From assembly GCF_002307495.1 (NCBI RefSeq), contig NZ_NTMR01000010.1, positions 1-64,000 of the forward strand: a stretch of DNA of 64,000 nucleotides. The letters are read 5' to 3'. Below, in pieces: positions 8,742 to 18,620 of the stretch; the stretch's first letter is position 1; each line of letters starts with the position of its first letter. The notes under the pieces are model-generated. The model searched no databases. It was not told the DNA's origin and saw nothing but the letters and a program-made list of their open reading frames with translations. The stretch comes from Pseudomonas abyssi. Its GTDB lineage: Bacteria; Pseudomonadota; Gammaproteobacteria; Pseudomonadales; Pseudomonadaceae. The position numbers were made by a program, and so were the translations under genes.

Positions 8742-9877
8742 GACGCGGCTACCAGCAGGTCGGCGTTGATCTCACTGATCGACTTGGCACCGGTCAGCAC
8801 CATTGCCACCCGCATTTCTTTTTCAATCAGCTCCAGCAGATTGGTCACACCCGCCTGCCCATCGGCCGCCAGCGCGTAGATAAAGGCGCGGCCAAGCATG
8901 GTGCAGTCGGCACCGAGCGCCAGCATGCGCACCACGTCCAGACCGGTACGGATACCGGAGTCGACCAGAATCTTCAGATCACCTTTGACCGCATCGGCAA
9001 TCGGCGGCAGCGCGCGGGCGCTGGACAGCACGCCGTCCAGCTGGCGACCACCGTGGTTGGAAACGATGATGCCGTCGGCGCCGAAGCGCACGGCATCGCG
9101 GGCGTCCTCAGGATCGAGAATCCCCTTGATCACCATGGGGCCGTCCCAGAACTCGCGAATCCACTCCAGATCTTTCCAGGAAATAGACGCGTCGAAGTTG
9201 GCCCCCAGCCAGCCCATATAGTCTTCCAGCCCGGTCGGGTTACCACGGTAGGCAGAGATATTGCCCAGGTCGTGCGGCTTGCCCAGCAGCCCGACATCAA
9301 AGGCCCAGCGCGGGTGCATCACCGCCTGCAGGTAACGACGCATCGCTGCATTCGGGCCGCTCATGCCCGAGTGCGCATCCCGATAACGCGCGCCGGGCAC
9401 CGGCATGTCGACGGTGAACACCAGGGTGGTCACACCGGCGGCCTTGGCGCGCTCCAGCGCATTTTTCATAAAGCCACGGTCTTTCAGCACATAAAGCTGA
9501 AACCACATCGGGCGGCTAATCGCCGGTGCGACTTCTTCAATCGGACAGACCGAAACGGTCGACAGGGTAAAGGGAATCCCCTTGTCTGCCGCTGCGCGCG
9601 CCGCCTGGACCTCGCCGCGACGCGCGTACATGCCGGTCAGGCCGACCGGCGACAGCGCCACCGGCATACTCAGCGTCTCGTCAAACAGGCGGGTTTCCAG
9701 GCTCAGTTCCGCCATGTCTTTCAACACCCGCTGGCGCAAGGCGATACCGGCCAGGTCGTCGACATTCTTCTTCAGCGTGTGCTCGGCGTAGGCGCCACCA
9801 TCGATATAGTGAAACAGGAAGGGTGGCAACCGGCGCTGGGCGGCGGCACGGTAATCGGTCGAGGCAGAAATGATCAT
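8738..9877 (-). CDS. lldD: FMN-dependent L-lactate dehydrogenase
   Basis: A 379-residue member of the alpha-hydroxy-acid oxidase family, oxidising L-lactate to pyruvate with electron transfer to the respiratory chain. It starts [20 protein letters not shown], nearly the E. coli LldD start, so the ATG at 9877 is preferred over an in-frame GTG one codon earlier. The catalytic His lies in [10 protein letters not shown] (about residue 275), and FMN-binding segments such as [10 protein letters not shown] and KGILDPEDA are clear. It ends in LVAAS, a little shorter than the E. coli enzyme. It sits between lldP and dld. Confidence 0.95.
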   Translation of the reverse strand: MIISASTDYRAAAQRRLPPFLFHYIDGGAYAEHTLKKNVDDLAGIALRQRVLKDMAELSLETRLFDETLSMPVALSPVGLTGMYARRGEVQAARAAADKGIPFTLSTVSVCPIEEVAPAISRPMWFQLYVLKDRGFMKNALERAKAAGVTTLVFTVDMPVPGARYRDAHSGMSGPNAAMRRYLQAVMHPRWAFDVGLLGKPHDLGNISAYRGNPTGLEDYMGWLGANFDASISWKDLEWIREFWDGPMVIKGILDPEDARDAVRFGADGIIVSNHGGRQLDGVLSSARALPPIADAVKGDLKILVDSGIRTGLDVVRMLALGADCTMLGRAFIYALAADGQAGVTNLLELIEKEMRVAMVLTGAKSISEINADLLVAAS

Positions 9878-9909
9878 CACGGAGTTCCCATCGAATCTTC
9901 AACGGACGA

Positions 9910-9933
9910 CGCCCCGGCAACCAGGCCGGGGCG
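9910..9933 (-). repeat. Intercistronic hairpin between lldP and lldD
   Basis: Perfect 9-bp inverted repeat CGCCCCGGC / GCCGGGGCG with a 6-base loop in the 70-base gap between lldP and lldD. No T run follows on the transcribed strand, so it is more likely an mRNA-stabilising or processing hairpin than a full terminator. Confidence 0.6.
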
Positions 9934-9947
9934 ACAACAGTAGGGTA

Positions 9948-11642
9948 TCAGCCCGCCATCAGCGGGTCGCGAACACCCATTACATAGGCAGCAAAGAGCG
10001 CAATCAGACCGGTCATCAGCACGTAGTACAGCGTTGGCCAGACGGTACGACGCAAGGTCGTGCCCTCACGACCGAGCAAACCGACCGTGGCCGACGCCGC
10101 CACCACGTTGTGAATGGCAATCATGTTGCCGGCAGCGGCGCCAATCGCCTGCACCGATACGATAAGTGCAGTAGACAGGCCAAGGTTGCTGGCCACGCCA
10201 AACTGGAACTGGCTGAACATCATGTTGGATACTGTGTTGGAGCCAGCCAGGAAGGCACCCAGCGCACCGATGGTCGGCGCCAGCAACGGATAGATACCAC
10301 CCACGCTGTCGGCCACATAGCGGGCCATCACGATCGGCATGCTTGGCAGCTCGGCGGCATTGACACCGGAGTTGATCAGGATACGTACCATCGGCACGGT
10401 AAACAGCAGCACAAAACCGGCACTGAGCAGCACACCAAAGGATTCACCGGTGGCCTTGCTCAACTCGCTCAGCTTCATGCGGTGCAGGAAGAAGGTCGCA
10501 ATCACCACCATCACCAGAATGCCGCCCGGCAGATAGAGCGGCTGCACGCCAGCGCTGATGCCAGCCTCACCCAGGATGTCGGTGAAGTTAATCGCAACCG
10601 CCTTGAACGCAGCACTGACTTCAGGAAAGACTCGGCTGATCACCAGCAGCACACCCACCAGCAGATACGGCAGCCAGGCGCGGAAGCTGCTCATGGGGCG
10701 TGCGGTCAGCTCCTCCAGCTTCATCTCGACCGTCCCCATCCAGGCAGCCGGCCAGCTTTCACGCGGTGCAAAGTCCCACTGCCGCTTGGGCACCAGAAAG
10801 CCTGCGCGGGCGGCCGTGGTGACCACCGCCAGGCCGACCAGACCACCAATCAGCGACGGAAATTCCGGCCCCAGAAAGACACCGCCCAGCACATAGGGAA
10901 TGGTCATGGAGACGCCGGCAAACAGGGCAAACGGCAGCACTTCGAATACCGCGCGCCAGCTCTTGTCCTGACCGAAAAAGCGCACCAGCATGATCACCAT
11001 TACCAGCGGCATGGCCGTACCCACCAGCGCATGCACAATCGCCACCTGACTGGTGATCAGCTGCAGGTAGGCTTCCCAGCTGGAACCGGCGGCCGCCAGT
11101 TGCTCACCGATCACGGCATGATCCAGGCCGGTGTTCACACCCACGATAATCGGCGTACCCACTGCCCCGAACGACACCGGCGTGCTCTGCACCAGCATGC
11201 CCATCAGCACCGCCGCCATGGCCGGGAAGCCGATCGCCACCAGCAGCGGCGCGGCAATCGCAGCCGGGGTGCCGAAGCCGGAGGCACCTTCAATAAAGCA
11301 GCCGAACAGCCAGGCAATGATAATCGCCTGGATGCGGCGGTCAGGGCTGATGGTGGTGAAACCGGCGCGGATGGCGGTGATACCACCGGAGTGCTTGAGC
11401 GTGTTGAGCAGCAGAATGGCGCCGAAGATGATCCACAGAACGCCGACAGTGACCACCAGCCCCTGCAGGGTCGAGGCCAGCACCCGGTTGAAGCTCATAT
11501 CCCAGACGAACAACGCGATACCGGCGCTGAGCAGGTATACCAGCGGCATGGCACGGCGTGCCGGCCAACGCAAACCGATCAACAAGATGCCCGCCAGCAG
11601 AATCGGGGCAAAGGCCATCAAGGCAAGAAAACCGGAAGACAT
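9948..11642 (-). CDS. lldP: L-lactate permease (LctP family)
   Basis: A 564-residue integral membrane protein with about a dozen or more hydrophobic helices, the size of the LctP/LldP family. Characteristic segments are [20 protein letters not shown] (about residues 108-127) and [12 protein letters not shown]. It takes up lactate by proton symport at the inner membrane. It is the first gene of the lactate operon; the promoter lies in the gap shared with divergent lldR, where an LldR-type operator is found at 11680-11696. Confidence 0.95.
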   Translation of the reverse strand: MSSGFLALMAFAPILLAGILLIGLRWPARRAMPLVYLLSAGIALFVWDMSFNRVLASTLQGLVVTVGVLWIIFGAILLLNTLKHSGGITAIRAGFTTISPDRRIQAIIIAWLFGCFIEGASGFGTPAAIAAPLLVAIGFPAMAAVLMGMLVQSTPVSFGAVGTPIIVGVNTGLDHAVIGEQLAAAGSSWEAYLQLITSQVAIVHALVGTAMPLVMVIMLVRFFGQDKSWRAVFEVLPFALFAGVSMTIPYVLGGVFLGPEFPSLIGGLVGLAVVTTAARAGFLVPKRQWDFAPRESWPAAWMGTVEMKLEELTARPMSSFRAWLPYLLVGVLLVISRVFPEVSAAFKAVAINFTDILGEAGISAGVQPLYLPGGILVMVVIATFFLHRMKLSELSKATGESFGVLLSAGFVLLFTVPMVRILINSGVNAAELPSMPIVMARYVADSVGGIYPLLAPTIGALGAFLAGSNTVSNMMFSQFQFGVASNLGLSTALIVSVQAIGAAAGNMIAIHNVVAASATVGLLGREGTTLRRTVWPTLYYVLMTGLIALFAAYVMGVRDPLMAG

Positions 11643-11679
11643 GAAGCGCTCCTGTAGTTGTTATTGGCGATCGAGCACC

Positions 11680-11696
11680 AATTGGTAATACCAATT
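11680..11696. promoter_or_regulatory. LldR-type operator near the lldP promoter
   Basis: Perfect palindrome AATTGGTAATACCAATT about 40 bases upstream of the lldP start. This matches the TTGGT-N3-ACCAA pattern bound by FadR/GntR-family LldR regulators. Binding without lactate should repress the lactate operon. Confidence 0.75.
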
Positions 11697-11820
11697 TACA
11701 AAAATGGATGCCCAGATTAAAAAAGCACCAGCAGCATGTCAAACCTGCGACTGTAGACTTTGGTATAGATGCTGATTCCGGGTTGAACGCACAGCGTCGG
11801 CCCGCTACCCTCTTTGCAGG

Positions 11821-11835
11821 ATTGGTAAGACCAAA
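11821..11835. promoter_or_regulatory. Second LldR-type operator, abutting the lldR start
   Basis: ATTGGTAAGACCAAA is a near-copy of the operator at 11680-11696 and runs into the AAAGGAA ribosome binding site of lldR. It fits autoregulation of lldR and, with the first site about 140 bases away, possible looping. Confidence 0.65.
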
Positions 11836-11845
11836 GGAACATAGC

Positions 11846-12622
11846 GTGGACATAGGCCAGATCAAACAGCGCAGACTGTCCGACAATATCGTCGAGCAGC
11901 TGGAAACCATGATTCTTGAGGGCACGCTGCAGCCGGGCCAACGCCTGCCCGCCGAGCGCGCGCTGGCCGAGCAGTTCGGCGTGTCGCGCCCGTCACTGCG
12001 CGAGGCGGTACAAAAGCTGGTCGCCAAGGGCCTGTTGATCAGCCGCCAGGGTGGCGGCAACTATGTCAGCGATTCGCTGGGCTCCAGCTTCAGCGACCCC
12101 TTGCTGAGCCTGATCGAAGGCCGCCCGGAGGCCCACAGAGACCTGCTGGAGTTTCGCCACACGCTGGAAGCCGACTGCGCCTACTACGCCGCGCTACGCG
12201 CCACCGAACTGGATCGCCAGCACCTGCAGGTGGCCTTTGATGCGCTGCAAGCGTGCTACGCCCGCGAGGGCAAGGCCTCACGGGCAGAAGAAGGCGCGGC
12301 TGACGCGCGCTTTCATCTGGCGATCGCCGAGGCCAGCCACAATCTGGTGCTGCTGCACACCATTCGCGGCCTGTTCGACCTGCTCAAACGTAACGTGGTC
12401 ACCAATATCGGTGGCATGTACGCGCTGCGCAGCGAGACCCGACGCATGCTGGTTGAGCAGCATCAGGCGCTGTTCGACGCCATTATGCAGGGCCGCGCCG
12501 ACGATGCCCGACACATCGCCAGTGAACACATCAGTTACGTACAGGACGTATTGGAAGAGCGCGAAGAGGAAAGCCGACGACTCGCTCGTGCCCAGCGGCG
12601 CGAGCGGCCGGTCAGTCGCTGA
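11846..12622 (+). CDS. lldR: Lactate-responsive FadR/GntR-family repressor
   Basis: A 258-residue regulator. Residues about 8-70 form the winged helix-turn-helix (LPAERALAEQFGVSRPSLRE), and the rest is the FCD ligand-binding domain with its scattered His/Asp metal ligands (for example DARFHLAIAEASHN). The open frame extends upstream to 11708, but the GTG at 11846 is the better start: the sequence becomes family-like there (VDIGQIKQRRLSDNIVEQLE), and an AAAGGAA site precedes it. It is divergent from lldP-lldD-dld and should repress that operon until lactate binds. Its 3' end overlaps the convergent gcdG by 11 bases. Confidence 0.9.
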   Translation: MDIGQIKQRRLSDNIVEQLETMILEGTLQPGQRLPAERALAEQFGVSRPSLREAVQKLVAKGLLISRQGGGNYVSDSLGSSFSDPLLSLIEGRPEAHRDLLEFRHTLEADCAYYAALRATELDRQHLQVAFDALQACYAREGKASRAEEGAADARFHLAIAEASHNLVLLHTIRGLFDLLKRNVVTNIGGMYALRSETRRMLVEQHQALFDAIMQGRADDARHIASEHISYVQDVLEEREEESRRLARAQRRERPVSR

Positions 12623-13790
12623 GCCAGTCGGCCAGCACCTCGCGGTTGTGCTCACCCAGCAGCGGCGGCGGGCGGCGATAATCGACCGGCGTACGTGACA
12701 AGCGAATCGGGTTGGCCACCAGATTTACCTCGCCGGCCAACGGGTGAGCCATGCGGATGCGCGTGCCCCGCGCCTGCACCTGGGGATCAGCAAACACCTG
12801 GTCAAGGTCGTTGATCGGCCCGCAGGGCACACCGGCCTGTTCCAGTGCGGCAATCCACTCGGCCGTCGTGCGAAACACCGTCACCTGGCGAATCAGCGGA
12901 ATCAGCTCGGCACGATTGGCCACCCGCGCCGAGTTACTGGCAAAACGCGGATCAGTCGCCCACTCCGGATGCCCCGCCACCTCGCAGAACTTGCGGAACT
13001 GGCCATCGTTACCCACCGTCAGGATGAAGTCACCATCGGCGGTCGGGAAATCCTGATACGGGACGATGTTCGGATGAGCGTTGCCCAGCCGCTTTGGCGG
13101 CACGCCAGTGGTGAGATAGTTCAGCGCCTGGTTACCGAGACAGGCAATCTGCACATCCAGCAGCGCCAGATCGATGTACTGGCCCTGACCGCTTCGCTCA
13201 CGTTCAGCCAGTGCGGCGAGAATGGCATTGCTGGCATACAGCCCGGTGAGGATATCGGTCAGCGCCACGCCGACCTTGACCGGCCCTGCCCCCTCTTCCC
13301 CATCGGACTTGCCGGTAATGCTCATCAGGCCGCCCATGGCCTGAATCATGAAGTCATAGCCCGCCCGCTTGGCATAGGGCCCGTGCTGACCGAAGCCGGT
13401 TACCGAGCAGTAGATCAAACGCGGATTGAGCGCCTGCAGGCTCTGGTAATCCAGCCCATAGGCCGCCAGCCCGCCAACCTTGAAGTTCTCGATCAGCACA
13501 TCTGCGCGCTGCACCAGATCACGCACCTCCTGCTGCCCTTCGGGCTGAGTGAAGTCGATGGTGATCGAGCGCTTATTGCGGTTGGCTGACAGAAAGTACG
13601 CCGCCTCGGAAGTGTCACGCCCATCCGCGTCGCGCAGATACGGCGGCCCCCAGGCACGGGTATCGTCACCCGCCCCCGGCCGTTCGACCTTGACCACATC
13701 CGCCCCCAGATCCGCCAGCATCTGCCCGGCCCAGGGGCCAGCCAGCACACGGGAAAGATCAAGAACGCGTAAACCGGATAATGCACTCAT
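12612..13790 (-). CDS. gcdG: Glutarate CoA-transferase (CaiB/BaiF class III family)
   Basis: A 392-residue class III CoA-transferase. It opens with LSGLRVLDLSRVLAGPWAGQ and GADVVKVERPG, the family N-terminus, and carries the region with the active-site Asp (GYDFMIQAMGG, about residue 155). The open frame goes 14 codons further upstream, but those codons are the 7-bp repeat element read as protein, so the ATG at 13790 is used. Next to gcdH it is almost certainly the succinyl-CoA:glutarate CoA-transferase of lysine/glutarate breakdown (compare PA0446 beside PA0447 gcdH). The exact CoA donor is inferred. Confidence 0.88.
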   Translation of the reverse strand: MSALSGLRVLDLSRVLAGPWAGQMLADLGADVVKVERPGAGDDTRAWGPPYLRDADGRDTSEAAYFLSANRNKRSITIDFTQPEGQQEVRDLVQRADVLIENFKVGGLAAYGLDYQSLQALNPRLIYCSVTGFGQHGPYAKRAGYDFMIQAMGGLMSITGKSDGEEGAGPVKVGVALTDILTGLYASNAILAALAERERSGQGQYIDLALLDVQIACLGNQALNYLTTGVPPKRLGNAHPNIVPYQDFPTADGDFILTVGNDGQFRKFCEVAGHPEWATDPRFASNSARVANRAELIPLIRQVTVFRTTAEWIAALEQAGVPCGPINDLDQVFADPQVQARGTRIRMAHPLAGEVNLVANPIRLSRTPVDYRRPPPLLGEHNREVLADWLSD

Positions 13791-13797
13791 GTCTTTA

Positions 13798-13945
13798 GCT
13801 CCAAGCTTCAAGCGGCAAGCTTCAAGCCACAAGCTGGCCGTGCGGGATACGAAGATAAGGGTACTAGCGGTACGCCAATGCAGCGTGAGGAGAACGCGAC
13901 AAGCCGAACCAACTCAGAACGGCTTGTCGCTTGCAGCTGCCTTCA
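13798..13945. repeat. Heptad repeat element A (gcdG-gcdH gap)
   Basis: Left arm 13798-13835 reads as in-phase 7-bp units CAAGCTT, CAAGCGG, CAAGCTT, CAAGCCA, CAAGCTG. The right arm, about 13921-13945, is the reverse complement type (GGCTTGTCGCTTGCAGCTGCC). The core between them is about 85 bases. It fills the whole gap between gcdG and gcdH. Confidence 0.75.
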
Positions 13946-13949
13946 GTCG

Positions 13950-15134
13950 TTAGAAAAACGCCTGAAGGCCAGTCTGCGCACGGCCGAGGATCAGCGCGTG
14001 AACGTCGTGGGTACCTTCGTAGGTGTTAACCACTTCCAGGTTGACCACGTGACGGATCACACCGTACTCGTCGGAGATACCGTTGCCACCCAGCATGTCG
14101 CGGGCAACTCGGGCGATGTCCAGCGACTTGCCGCAGGAGTTGCGCTTCATGATCGAGGTGATTTCGACCGCAGCAGTGCCCTCATCCTTCATGCGGCCTA
14201 GGCGCAGGCAGCCTTGCAGCGCCAGGGTGATTTCGGTCTGCATGTCAGCCAGCTTCTTCTGTACCAGCTGAGTCTGCGCCAGCGGACGACCAAACTGCAG
14301 ACGATCCAGAGTGTACTGACGGGCGGTGTGCCAGCAGAACTCGGCCGCACCCAGCGCGCCCCAGGAGATACCGTAACGGGCAGAGTTCAGACAGGTGAAC
14401 GGACCTTTCAGACCGGTCACGTGCGGCAGCATGTTTTCTTCCGGAACGAACACATCTTCCATCACGATTTCACCGGTGATGGAGGTACGCAGGCCAACCT
14501 TGCCCTTGATCGCCGGCGCGCTCAGACCTTTCCAGCCTTTCTCCAGAATGAAGCCACGGATGACGTCGTCGTCGGTTTTTGCCCAGACCACAAACACGTC
14601 AGCAATGGGGCTGTTGGTGATCCACATCTTGGCGCCCTTGAGCAGGTAGCCACCTTCGGTGCTACGCGCGCGGGTAACCATGGAGCCCGGGTCGGAGCCG
14701 TGGTTCGGCTCGGTCAGACCGAAGCAGCCGATAAACTCGCCGCTGGCCAGCTTCGGCAGATATTTCTGCTTCTGCTCTTCACTGCCAAATTCGTTGATCG
14801 GCACCATCACCAGCGAGGACTGCACACTCATCATCGAGCGGTAGCCGGAGTCAACGCGCTCAACTTCACGCGCGATCAGGCCGTAGCAGACATAGTTCAG
14901 CCCGCTTCCGCCGTACTCGGTCGGAATGGTCGCACCCAGCAGGCCCAGCTCGCCCATTTCACGGAAGATTTCCGCGTCGGTCTGCTCGTTACGGAACGAG
15001 TTCAGCACCCGCGGCATGAGTTTGTCCTGGCAGTACTGGCGCGCGCTGTCACGCACCATGCGCTCTTCTTCAGTCAGTTGCTGATCCAGCAGCAGCGGAT
15101 CTTCCCAGTTGAAACTTGCCTTGGATGCGGCCAT
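13950..15134 (-). CDS. gcdH: Glutaryl-CoA dehydrogenase
   Basis: A 394-residue acyl-CoA dehydrogenase that oxidatively decarboxylates glutaryl-CoA to crotonyl-CoA. It has the family layout: N-terminal helices with [15 protein letters not shown], the FAD-binding segment [16 protein letters not shown], and near the C-terminus [17 protein letters not shown], which holds the catalytic Glu. The open frame extends to 15305, but similarity starts at [16 protein letters not shown], and a GGAG site precedes the ATG at 15134. It is divergent from the LysR regulator gcdR and upstream of gcdG. Electrons go to ETF. Confidence 0.95.
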   Translation of the reverse strand: MAASKASFNWEDPLLLDQQLTEEERMVRDSARQYCQDKLMPRVLNSFRNEQTDAEIFREMGELGLLGATIPTEYGGSGLNYVCYGLIAREVERVDSGYRSMMSVQSSLVMVPINEFGSEEQKQKYLPKLASGEFIGCFGLTEPNHGSDPGSMVTRARSTEGGYLLKGAKMWITNSPIADVFVVWAKTDDDVIRGFILEKGWKGLSAPAIKGKVGLRTSITGEIVMEDVFVPEENMLPHVTGLKGPFTCLNSARYGISWGALGAAEFCWHTARQYTLDRLQFGRPLAQTQLVQKKLADMQTEITLALQGCLRLGRMKDEGTAAVEITSIMKRNSCGKSLDIARVARDMLGGNGISDEYGVIRHVVNLEVVNTYEGTHDVHALILGRAQTGLQAFF

Positions 15135-15280
15135 GAGCACTCCGATATTCGATTTGTTGGGGGCAGGTTCCGACACGGAACCACAGGTTGTCAGCGACTC
15201 TACGCACAGAGAAACCAGCAAACAAGCGTCTTTTGCGCAGACACCTGTGCTAAATTGGAACTCCGACCAATTGCATAGCG

Positions 15281-15361
15281 ACAAGCCGCGAGCTTCAAGC
15301 TGCAAGCAACCCCGGCTCAGCGCACGGACAGCTTGCCGCTTGATACTTATAGCTTATAGCT
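15281..15361. repeat. Heptad repeat element B (gcdH-gcdR divergent region)
   Basis: Left arm CAAGCCG-CGAGCTT-CAAGCTG-CAAGCAA (15282-15309) and inverted right arm about 15329-15361 (CAGCTTGCCGCTTGATACTT...), more decayed than in the other copies. It lies directly upstream of the gcdR ribosome binding site, so it may affect the shared promoter region. Confidence 0.7.
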
Positions 15362-15381
15362 GCTCCGAAGGAGCCCGCCCC

Positions 15382-16290
15382 ATGCGCCGCAAGATCCCTC
15401 CGACCCAGGCCCTGATCTGCTTCGAGTCGTCCGCTCGCCATGAGAGCTTCACCAAGGCTGCAGAGGAACTCGCGCTGACCCAAAGTGCAGTCTGTCGCCA
15501 GATCGCCAACCTGGAAGCGTTCCTTGATATTCAACTGTTTCGCCGCACCCGTCGGGGCGTGAAATTGACCGACGCTGGACAGATTTACAGCCGTCGCATC
15601 GCCAGCCGGCTGGATGCGGTCGAGCGCGACACCCTGTCGGTGATGGGCAATCAGGGCACCGCCACGCTGGAGTTGGCCCTGGTCCCCACCTTCGGCACCC
15701 AATGGCTGCTGCCACGGCTCAGTCACTTCCTCCGCCAGCATCCGCAGATCACGGTCAACCTGACCAACCGCACCCGCCCCTTCCTGTTTGCCGACACCGA
15801 GTTCGACGCCGCTATCTACTTCGGCGACGGCGACTGGTCGGGTACCCAGACGCACTACCTGATGCCCGAGGCGCCCATCCCCGTCTGCAGCCCGGCGCTG
15901 ATCGCTCCCGCCCAAGAGCTGACGCCCGAGGACATCGCCCAGCTGCCTCTACTGCAGCAGACCACCCGCCCCTATGCCTGGCGCCAGTGGTTTGCCGCCG
16001 CCGACATGCGCGTCGAGCACGACCTCAACGGCACCCGGCTGGAGCTGTTCTCGATGCTCGCGCAAGCGGCCATGCACGGTATGGGCATCGCGCTGATTCC
16101 GCCCTTTCTGATTCGCCAGGAGCTGGCCGACGGCCGCCTGATCAGCCCCTGCCCGCGCAGCTTTGCAACCGACAACGGTTACTACCTGGTTATCCCCGAG
16201 CGCAAGGCGGAATCGGCTGCGCTGCTGGCGTTCCGTGACTGGATTCTGCAGCAGGCGCAGGCTTATCAAGCGGCAAGCCTCAAGATGTAA
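15382..16290 (+). CDS. gcdR: LysR-family regulator of the glutaryl-CoA genes
   Basis: A 302-residue LysR-type regulator. Residues about 8-66 form the winged helix-turn-helix (SFTKAAEELALTQSAVCRQI), and residues 95-295 are the periplasmic-binding-like effector domain. The ATG at 15382 is chosen over an upstream in-frame start because MRRKIPPTQALICFE is where the family starts and GAAGGAG sits eight bases before it. It is divergent from gcdH, the arrangement of P. aeruginosa PA0448/gcdH, so it probably activates gcdH-gcdG in response to glutarate. The last residues (QAASLKM) are encoded by heptad repeat element C, so the natural C-terminus may have been altered by it. Confidence 0.88.
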   Translation: MRRKIPPTQALICFESSARHESFTKAAEELALTQSAVCRQIANLEAFLDIQLFRRTRRGVKLTDAGQIYSRRIASRLDAVERDTLSVMGNQGTATLELALVPTFGTQWLLPRLSHFLRQHPQITVNLTNRTRPFLFADTEFDAAIYFGDGDWSGTQTHYLMPEAPIPVCSPALIAPAQELTPEDIAQLPLLQQTTRPYAWRQWFAAADMRVEHDLNGTRLELFSMLAQAAMHGMGIALIPPFLIRQELADGRLISPCPRSFATDNGYYLVIPERKAESAALLAFRDWILQQAQAYQAASLKM

Positions 16291-16455
16291 GTTACTAGCT
16301 GCAAGCGGCAAGCTTCAAGCTGCAAGCAGAACCGGATGGGCGGCGGCGTCCTGAGAGTGTCCGTAGCGTCGAGCAGCTATCTCCGTCTGAATAAACCCGC
16401 GCGATGGAGCCCCGCACGGGTTTTGCTTGCAGCTTGAAGCTTGCCGCTTGCAGCT
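16267..16455. repeat. Heptad repeat element C (3' end of gcdR)
   Basis: The left arm runs nine heptads in a single phase from 16267 (CAAGCGG, CAAGCCT, CAAGATG, TAAGTTA, CTAGCTG, CAAGCGG, CAAGCTT, CAAGCTG, CAAGCAG), starting inside gcdR. The right arm is the inverse (GCTTGCAGCTTGAAGCTTG... to 16455). Just inside the right arm is a hairpin AAACCCG / CGGGTTT (16393-16399, 16417-16423) followed by TTTTGC, which could end gcdR transcription. Confidence 0.85.
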
Positions 16456-16480
16456 AAAAAAAAGGGGCCCGAAGGCCCCT
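16456..16480 (-). terminator. Rho-independent terminator of yceI-cybB
   Basis: Hairpin GGGGCC-CGAA-GGCCCC with a run of eight T on the minus strand (plus-strand A run 16456-16463). It stands 25 bases past the yceI stop and closes the leftward two-gene transcript. Confidence 0.85.
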
Positions 16481-16504
16481 GAGCACACATGAAGCTTGTT
16501 GCGA

Positions 16505-17080
16505 TTACTGGCGCACACCTTCCACCGTCAGGATCAGCTCGACGGTTTCCGAGGCAGGCCCCAGGTTGTAGTCGATGCCGAAGTCAGCCAGTTTGAGCGT
16601 GGTGGTGGCATCAAAGCCGGCGCGGTAGCCGCCCCAGGGGTCCTCACCTTCACCGATAAAATTGGCGTCCAGAACCACCGGCTTGGTTACCCCGTTCAGG
16701 GTCAGATCGCCAGTGACCTTGGCGCTATTGTCGCCAGTCACTTCGACACCGGTCGAGGTAAAGGTGGCCGTCGCATTCTCGGAGACATTGAGGAAGTCTT
16801 CGCCACGGATATGTTTGTCGCGCTCGGCGTGGTTGGTATCAACACTCTCGGTGTTGACGGTCACGTTGATCGCGCTGGCCTCGGGCTTGTCGGCATCCCA
16901 GCTGAAGGTGCCGTCAAAGTCGTTGAAACGGCCATACACCCAGCTATAGCCCAAGTGGCTGATCTTGAAGTTGATCGAGGCGTGCTGCCCCTGCTTGTCG
17001 ATCTGATAATCGGCCGCCTGGGCCAGGCCGGCGGCCAACATCAGGCTGCCCAGGGTGGTCGCTGCAATCAGCTTTTTCAT
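16505..17080 (-). CDS. yceI: Periplasmic YceI-family lipid-binding protein
   Basis: A 191-residue protein with a clear signal peptide ([22 protein letters not shown], cut after residue 22). The mature part is the YceI beta-barrel: [20 protein letters not shown] at the start, [20 protein letters not shown] in the middle and [11 protein letters not shown] at the end. YceI proteins bind isoprenoid or other long lipids in the periplasm. It overlaps the upstream cytochrome b561 gene by four bases, a common pairing, so the two are co-transcribed and end at the hairpin at 16456-16480. Confidence 0.93.
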   Translation of the reverse strand: MKKLIAATTLGSLMLAAGLAQAADYQIDKQGQHASINFKISHLGYSWVYGRFNDFDGTFSWDADKPEASAINVTVNTESVDTNHAERDKHIRGEDFLNVSENATATFTSTGVEVTGDNSAKVTGDLTLNGVTKPVVLDANFIGEGEDPWGGYRAGFDATTTLKLADFGIDYNLGPASETVELILTVEGVRQ

Positions 17081-17652
17081 TTGCGGTTCTCCGTTGCGTT
17101 GGGCAGCCGCATGCCAAGCATGCGCCGCAGGGTATTGTCCTTATCGATGAAGTGGTGCTTTAGCGCACCCAGCGCGTGCACACCCGCCACGCCCAGCAGC
17201 CCCAGAGCCAACCAGTAGTGCACGGCACCTGCCCGCTGAGCCTGATCCGGCAGATTGCTGATCAGCGCCGGTACCTCAACCCAGCCAAACAGACTGACAC
17301 CACGCCCCTTGGCCGTCGAGATCAGATAGCCGCTGATCACAATCAGCAGCATGGCGGCATACATCAGCCACTGCGCCCCGGCCGCCAGACGCCGCTCCCA
17401 GCGCTGGTGACTCGCCACATGCGCAGGCGACGGCGTCGCCGCGCGCCAGATCAGCCGCAGCACCAGCAGCGCCGCAAACACCAGGCCGATGCTTTTGTGC
17501 CAAAACGGCGCACTGGTGTAGTAGGGGCTGTAATAAGTCAGGCTGGTCATCCACAGACCGAGCGCAGTCAGGCCGATCACCGCCAGCGCCATTAGCCAGT
17601 GCAGGCTGCCGGTAACCAGACCAAATCTGTCGTTAGTGTTGCGCCACTGCAT
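17077..17652 (-). CDS. cybB: Cytochrome b561
   Basis: A 191-residue four-helix membrane protein with a di-histidine haem arrangement: H19 in [11 protein letters not shown]53 in [10 protein letters not shown], and histidines in the last helix region ([20 protein letters not shown]). It is a small electron carrier that exchanges electrons with the quinone pool. Two ATG codons are adjacent; the second (17652) has better spacing from the GAGG site. It forms an operon with yceI, whose start lies inside the end of this gene. Confidence 0.9.
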   Translation of the reverse strand: MQWRNTNDRFGLVTGSLHWLMALAVIGLTALGLWMTSLTYYSPYYTSAPFWHKSIGLVFAALLVLRLIWRAATPSPAHVASHQRWERRLAAGAQWLMYAAMLLIVISGYLISTAKGRGVSLFGWVEVPALISNLPDQAQRAGAVHYWLALGLLGVAGVHALGALKHHFIDKDNTLRRMLGMRLPNATENRK

Positions 17653-17777
17653 CATTACCTCACTGTCGATGGAGCGATAATCCCATCGGCTCAGTTCGAT
17701 AAAAAGCGCAAAAATTGGTTCACACCAAACAGGTTTCTCGATATTTCACCCAGCGCAAACGCGCTACTTTCCGGCAC

Positions 17778-17803
17778 AAAAAAACCTCCCGAAGGAGGTT
17801 TTC
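17778..17803 (-). terminator. Rho-independent terminator of trpGDC
   Basis: Hairpin AAAACCTCC-CGAA-GGAGGTTTT with a long T run on the minus strand, 23 bases past the trpC stop. A shorter T run on the plus strand might let it work both ways. Confidence 0.85.
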
Positions 17804-17825
17804 TGTCAGCGCAAGCCACCGCGCA

Positions 17826-18620
17826 TCAGAAGAACAGACGCTTGAGCTCCTGCCCTGGATTACCGGCCCGCATAAAGGCCTCGCCAACCAGAAAGCCATA
17901 GACCTCATGCGCCAGCATCAGCTCGACGTCCGCCCGGTGCAAAATGCCGCTCTCGGTCACCAGGGTCTTCTCACGCGGGATCTGCGGCAGCAGCTCCAGC
18001 GTGGTATCCAGTGTCAGCTCGAAGGTATGCAGGTTGCGGTTGTTGATGCCGATCAGCGGCGTATCCAGCTTGAGACCGCGCTCCAGCTCGGCGCCGTCAT
18101 GTACCTCCACCAGCACGTCCAATCCCTGCTGACGGGCAGTGGCGGCCAGCTCGTTCATCTGCCCATCATCCAGGCAGGCCGCGATCAGCAGCACGCAATC
18201 GGCGCCCAGCGCACGGGCCTCGACGATCTGATACGGGTCCACCATAAAGTCCTTGCGGATCACCGGCAATGCGCAGGCGGCGCGCGCCTGCTGCAGGTAA
18301 TCGTCGTGCCCCTGAAAGAAGTCCACATCGGTCAGTACCGACAGGCAGGCTGCACCACCGGCTTCATAGCTGACGGCAATCTCGGCCGGATCAAAATGCT
18401 CACGCAGCACGCCCTTGCTCGGCGATGCCTTCTTGATCTCGGCAATCACGCCTGGGCGACGCGCTGCTGCAGCGTTCCGAAGGGCCTTGGCAAAGCCGCG
18501 GGTGGGCGGCGCAGCCGCTGCCAGCTGCTCCAGCTCGGCCAGACTGCGCTGCTTCAGTCGCTCAGCCACTTCCTCGTGCTTGCGCGCAACAATGGTCTGC
18601 AAGATGGTCGGCACGCTCAT
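17826..18620 (-). CDS. trpC: Indole-3-glycerol phosphate synthase
   Basis: A 264-residue TIM-barrel enzyme that closes CdRP to indole-3-glycerol phosphate in tryptophan synthesis. Motifs: [12 protein letters not shown] with the catalytic Lys (about residues 59-70), [28 protein letters not shown] and [12 protein letters not shown]. It overlaps trpD by four bases (ATGA) and is the last gene of trpE-trpG-trpD-trpC as laid out here. It is monofunctional, with no fused TrpF domain. Confidence 0.97.
   Translation of the reverse strand: MSVPTILQTIVARKHEEVAERLKQRSLAELEQLAAAAPPTRGFAKALRNAAAARRPGVIAEIKKASPSKGVLREHFDPAEIAVSYEAGGAACLSVLTDVDFFQGHDDYLQQARAACALPVIRKDFMVDPYQIVEARALGADCVLLIAACLDDGQMNELAATARQQGLDVLVEVHDGAELERGLKLDTPLIGINNRNLHTFELTLDTTLELLPQIPREKTLVTESGILHRADVELMLAHEVYGFLVGEAFMRAGNPGQELKRLFF

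Noticed and set aside
9870-11657. A 595-codon plus-strand frame opposite lldP
   Set aside because: The translation is rich in His, Gln, Gly and Arg with no recognisable domain, the usual antisense shadow of a GC-rich membrane protein gene.
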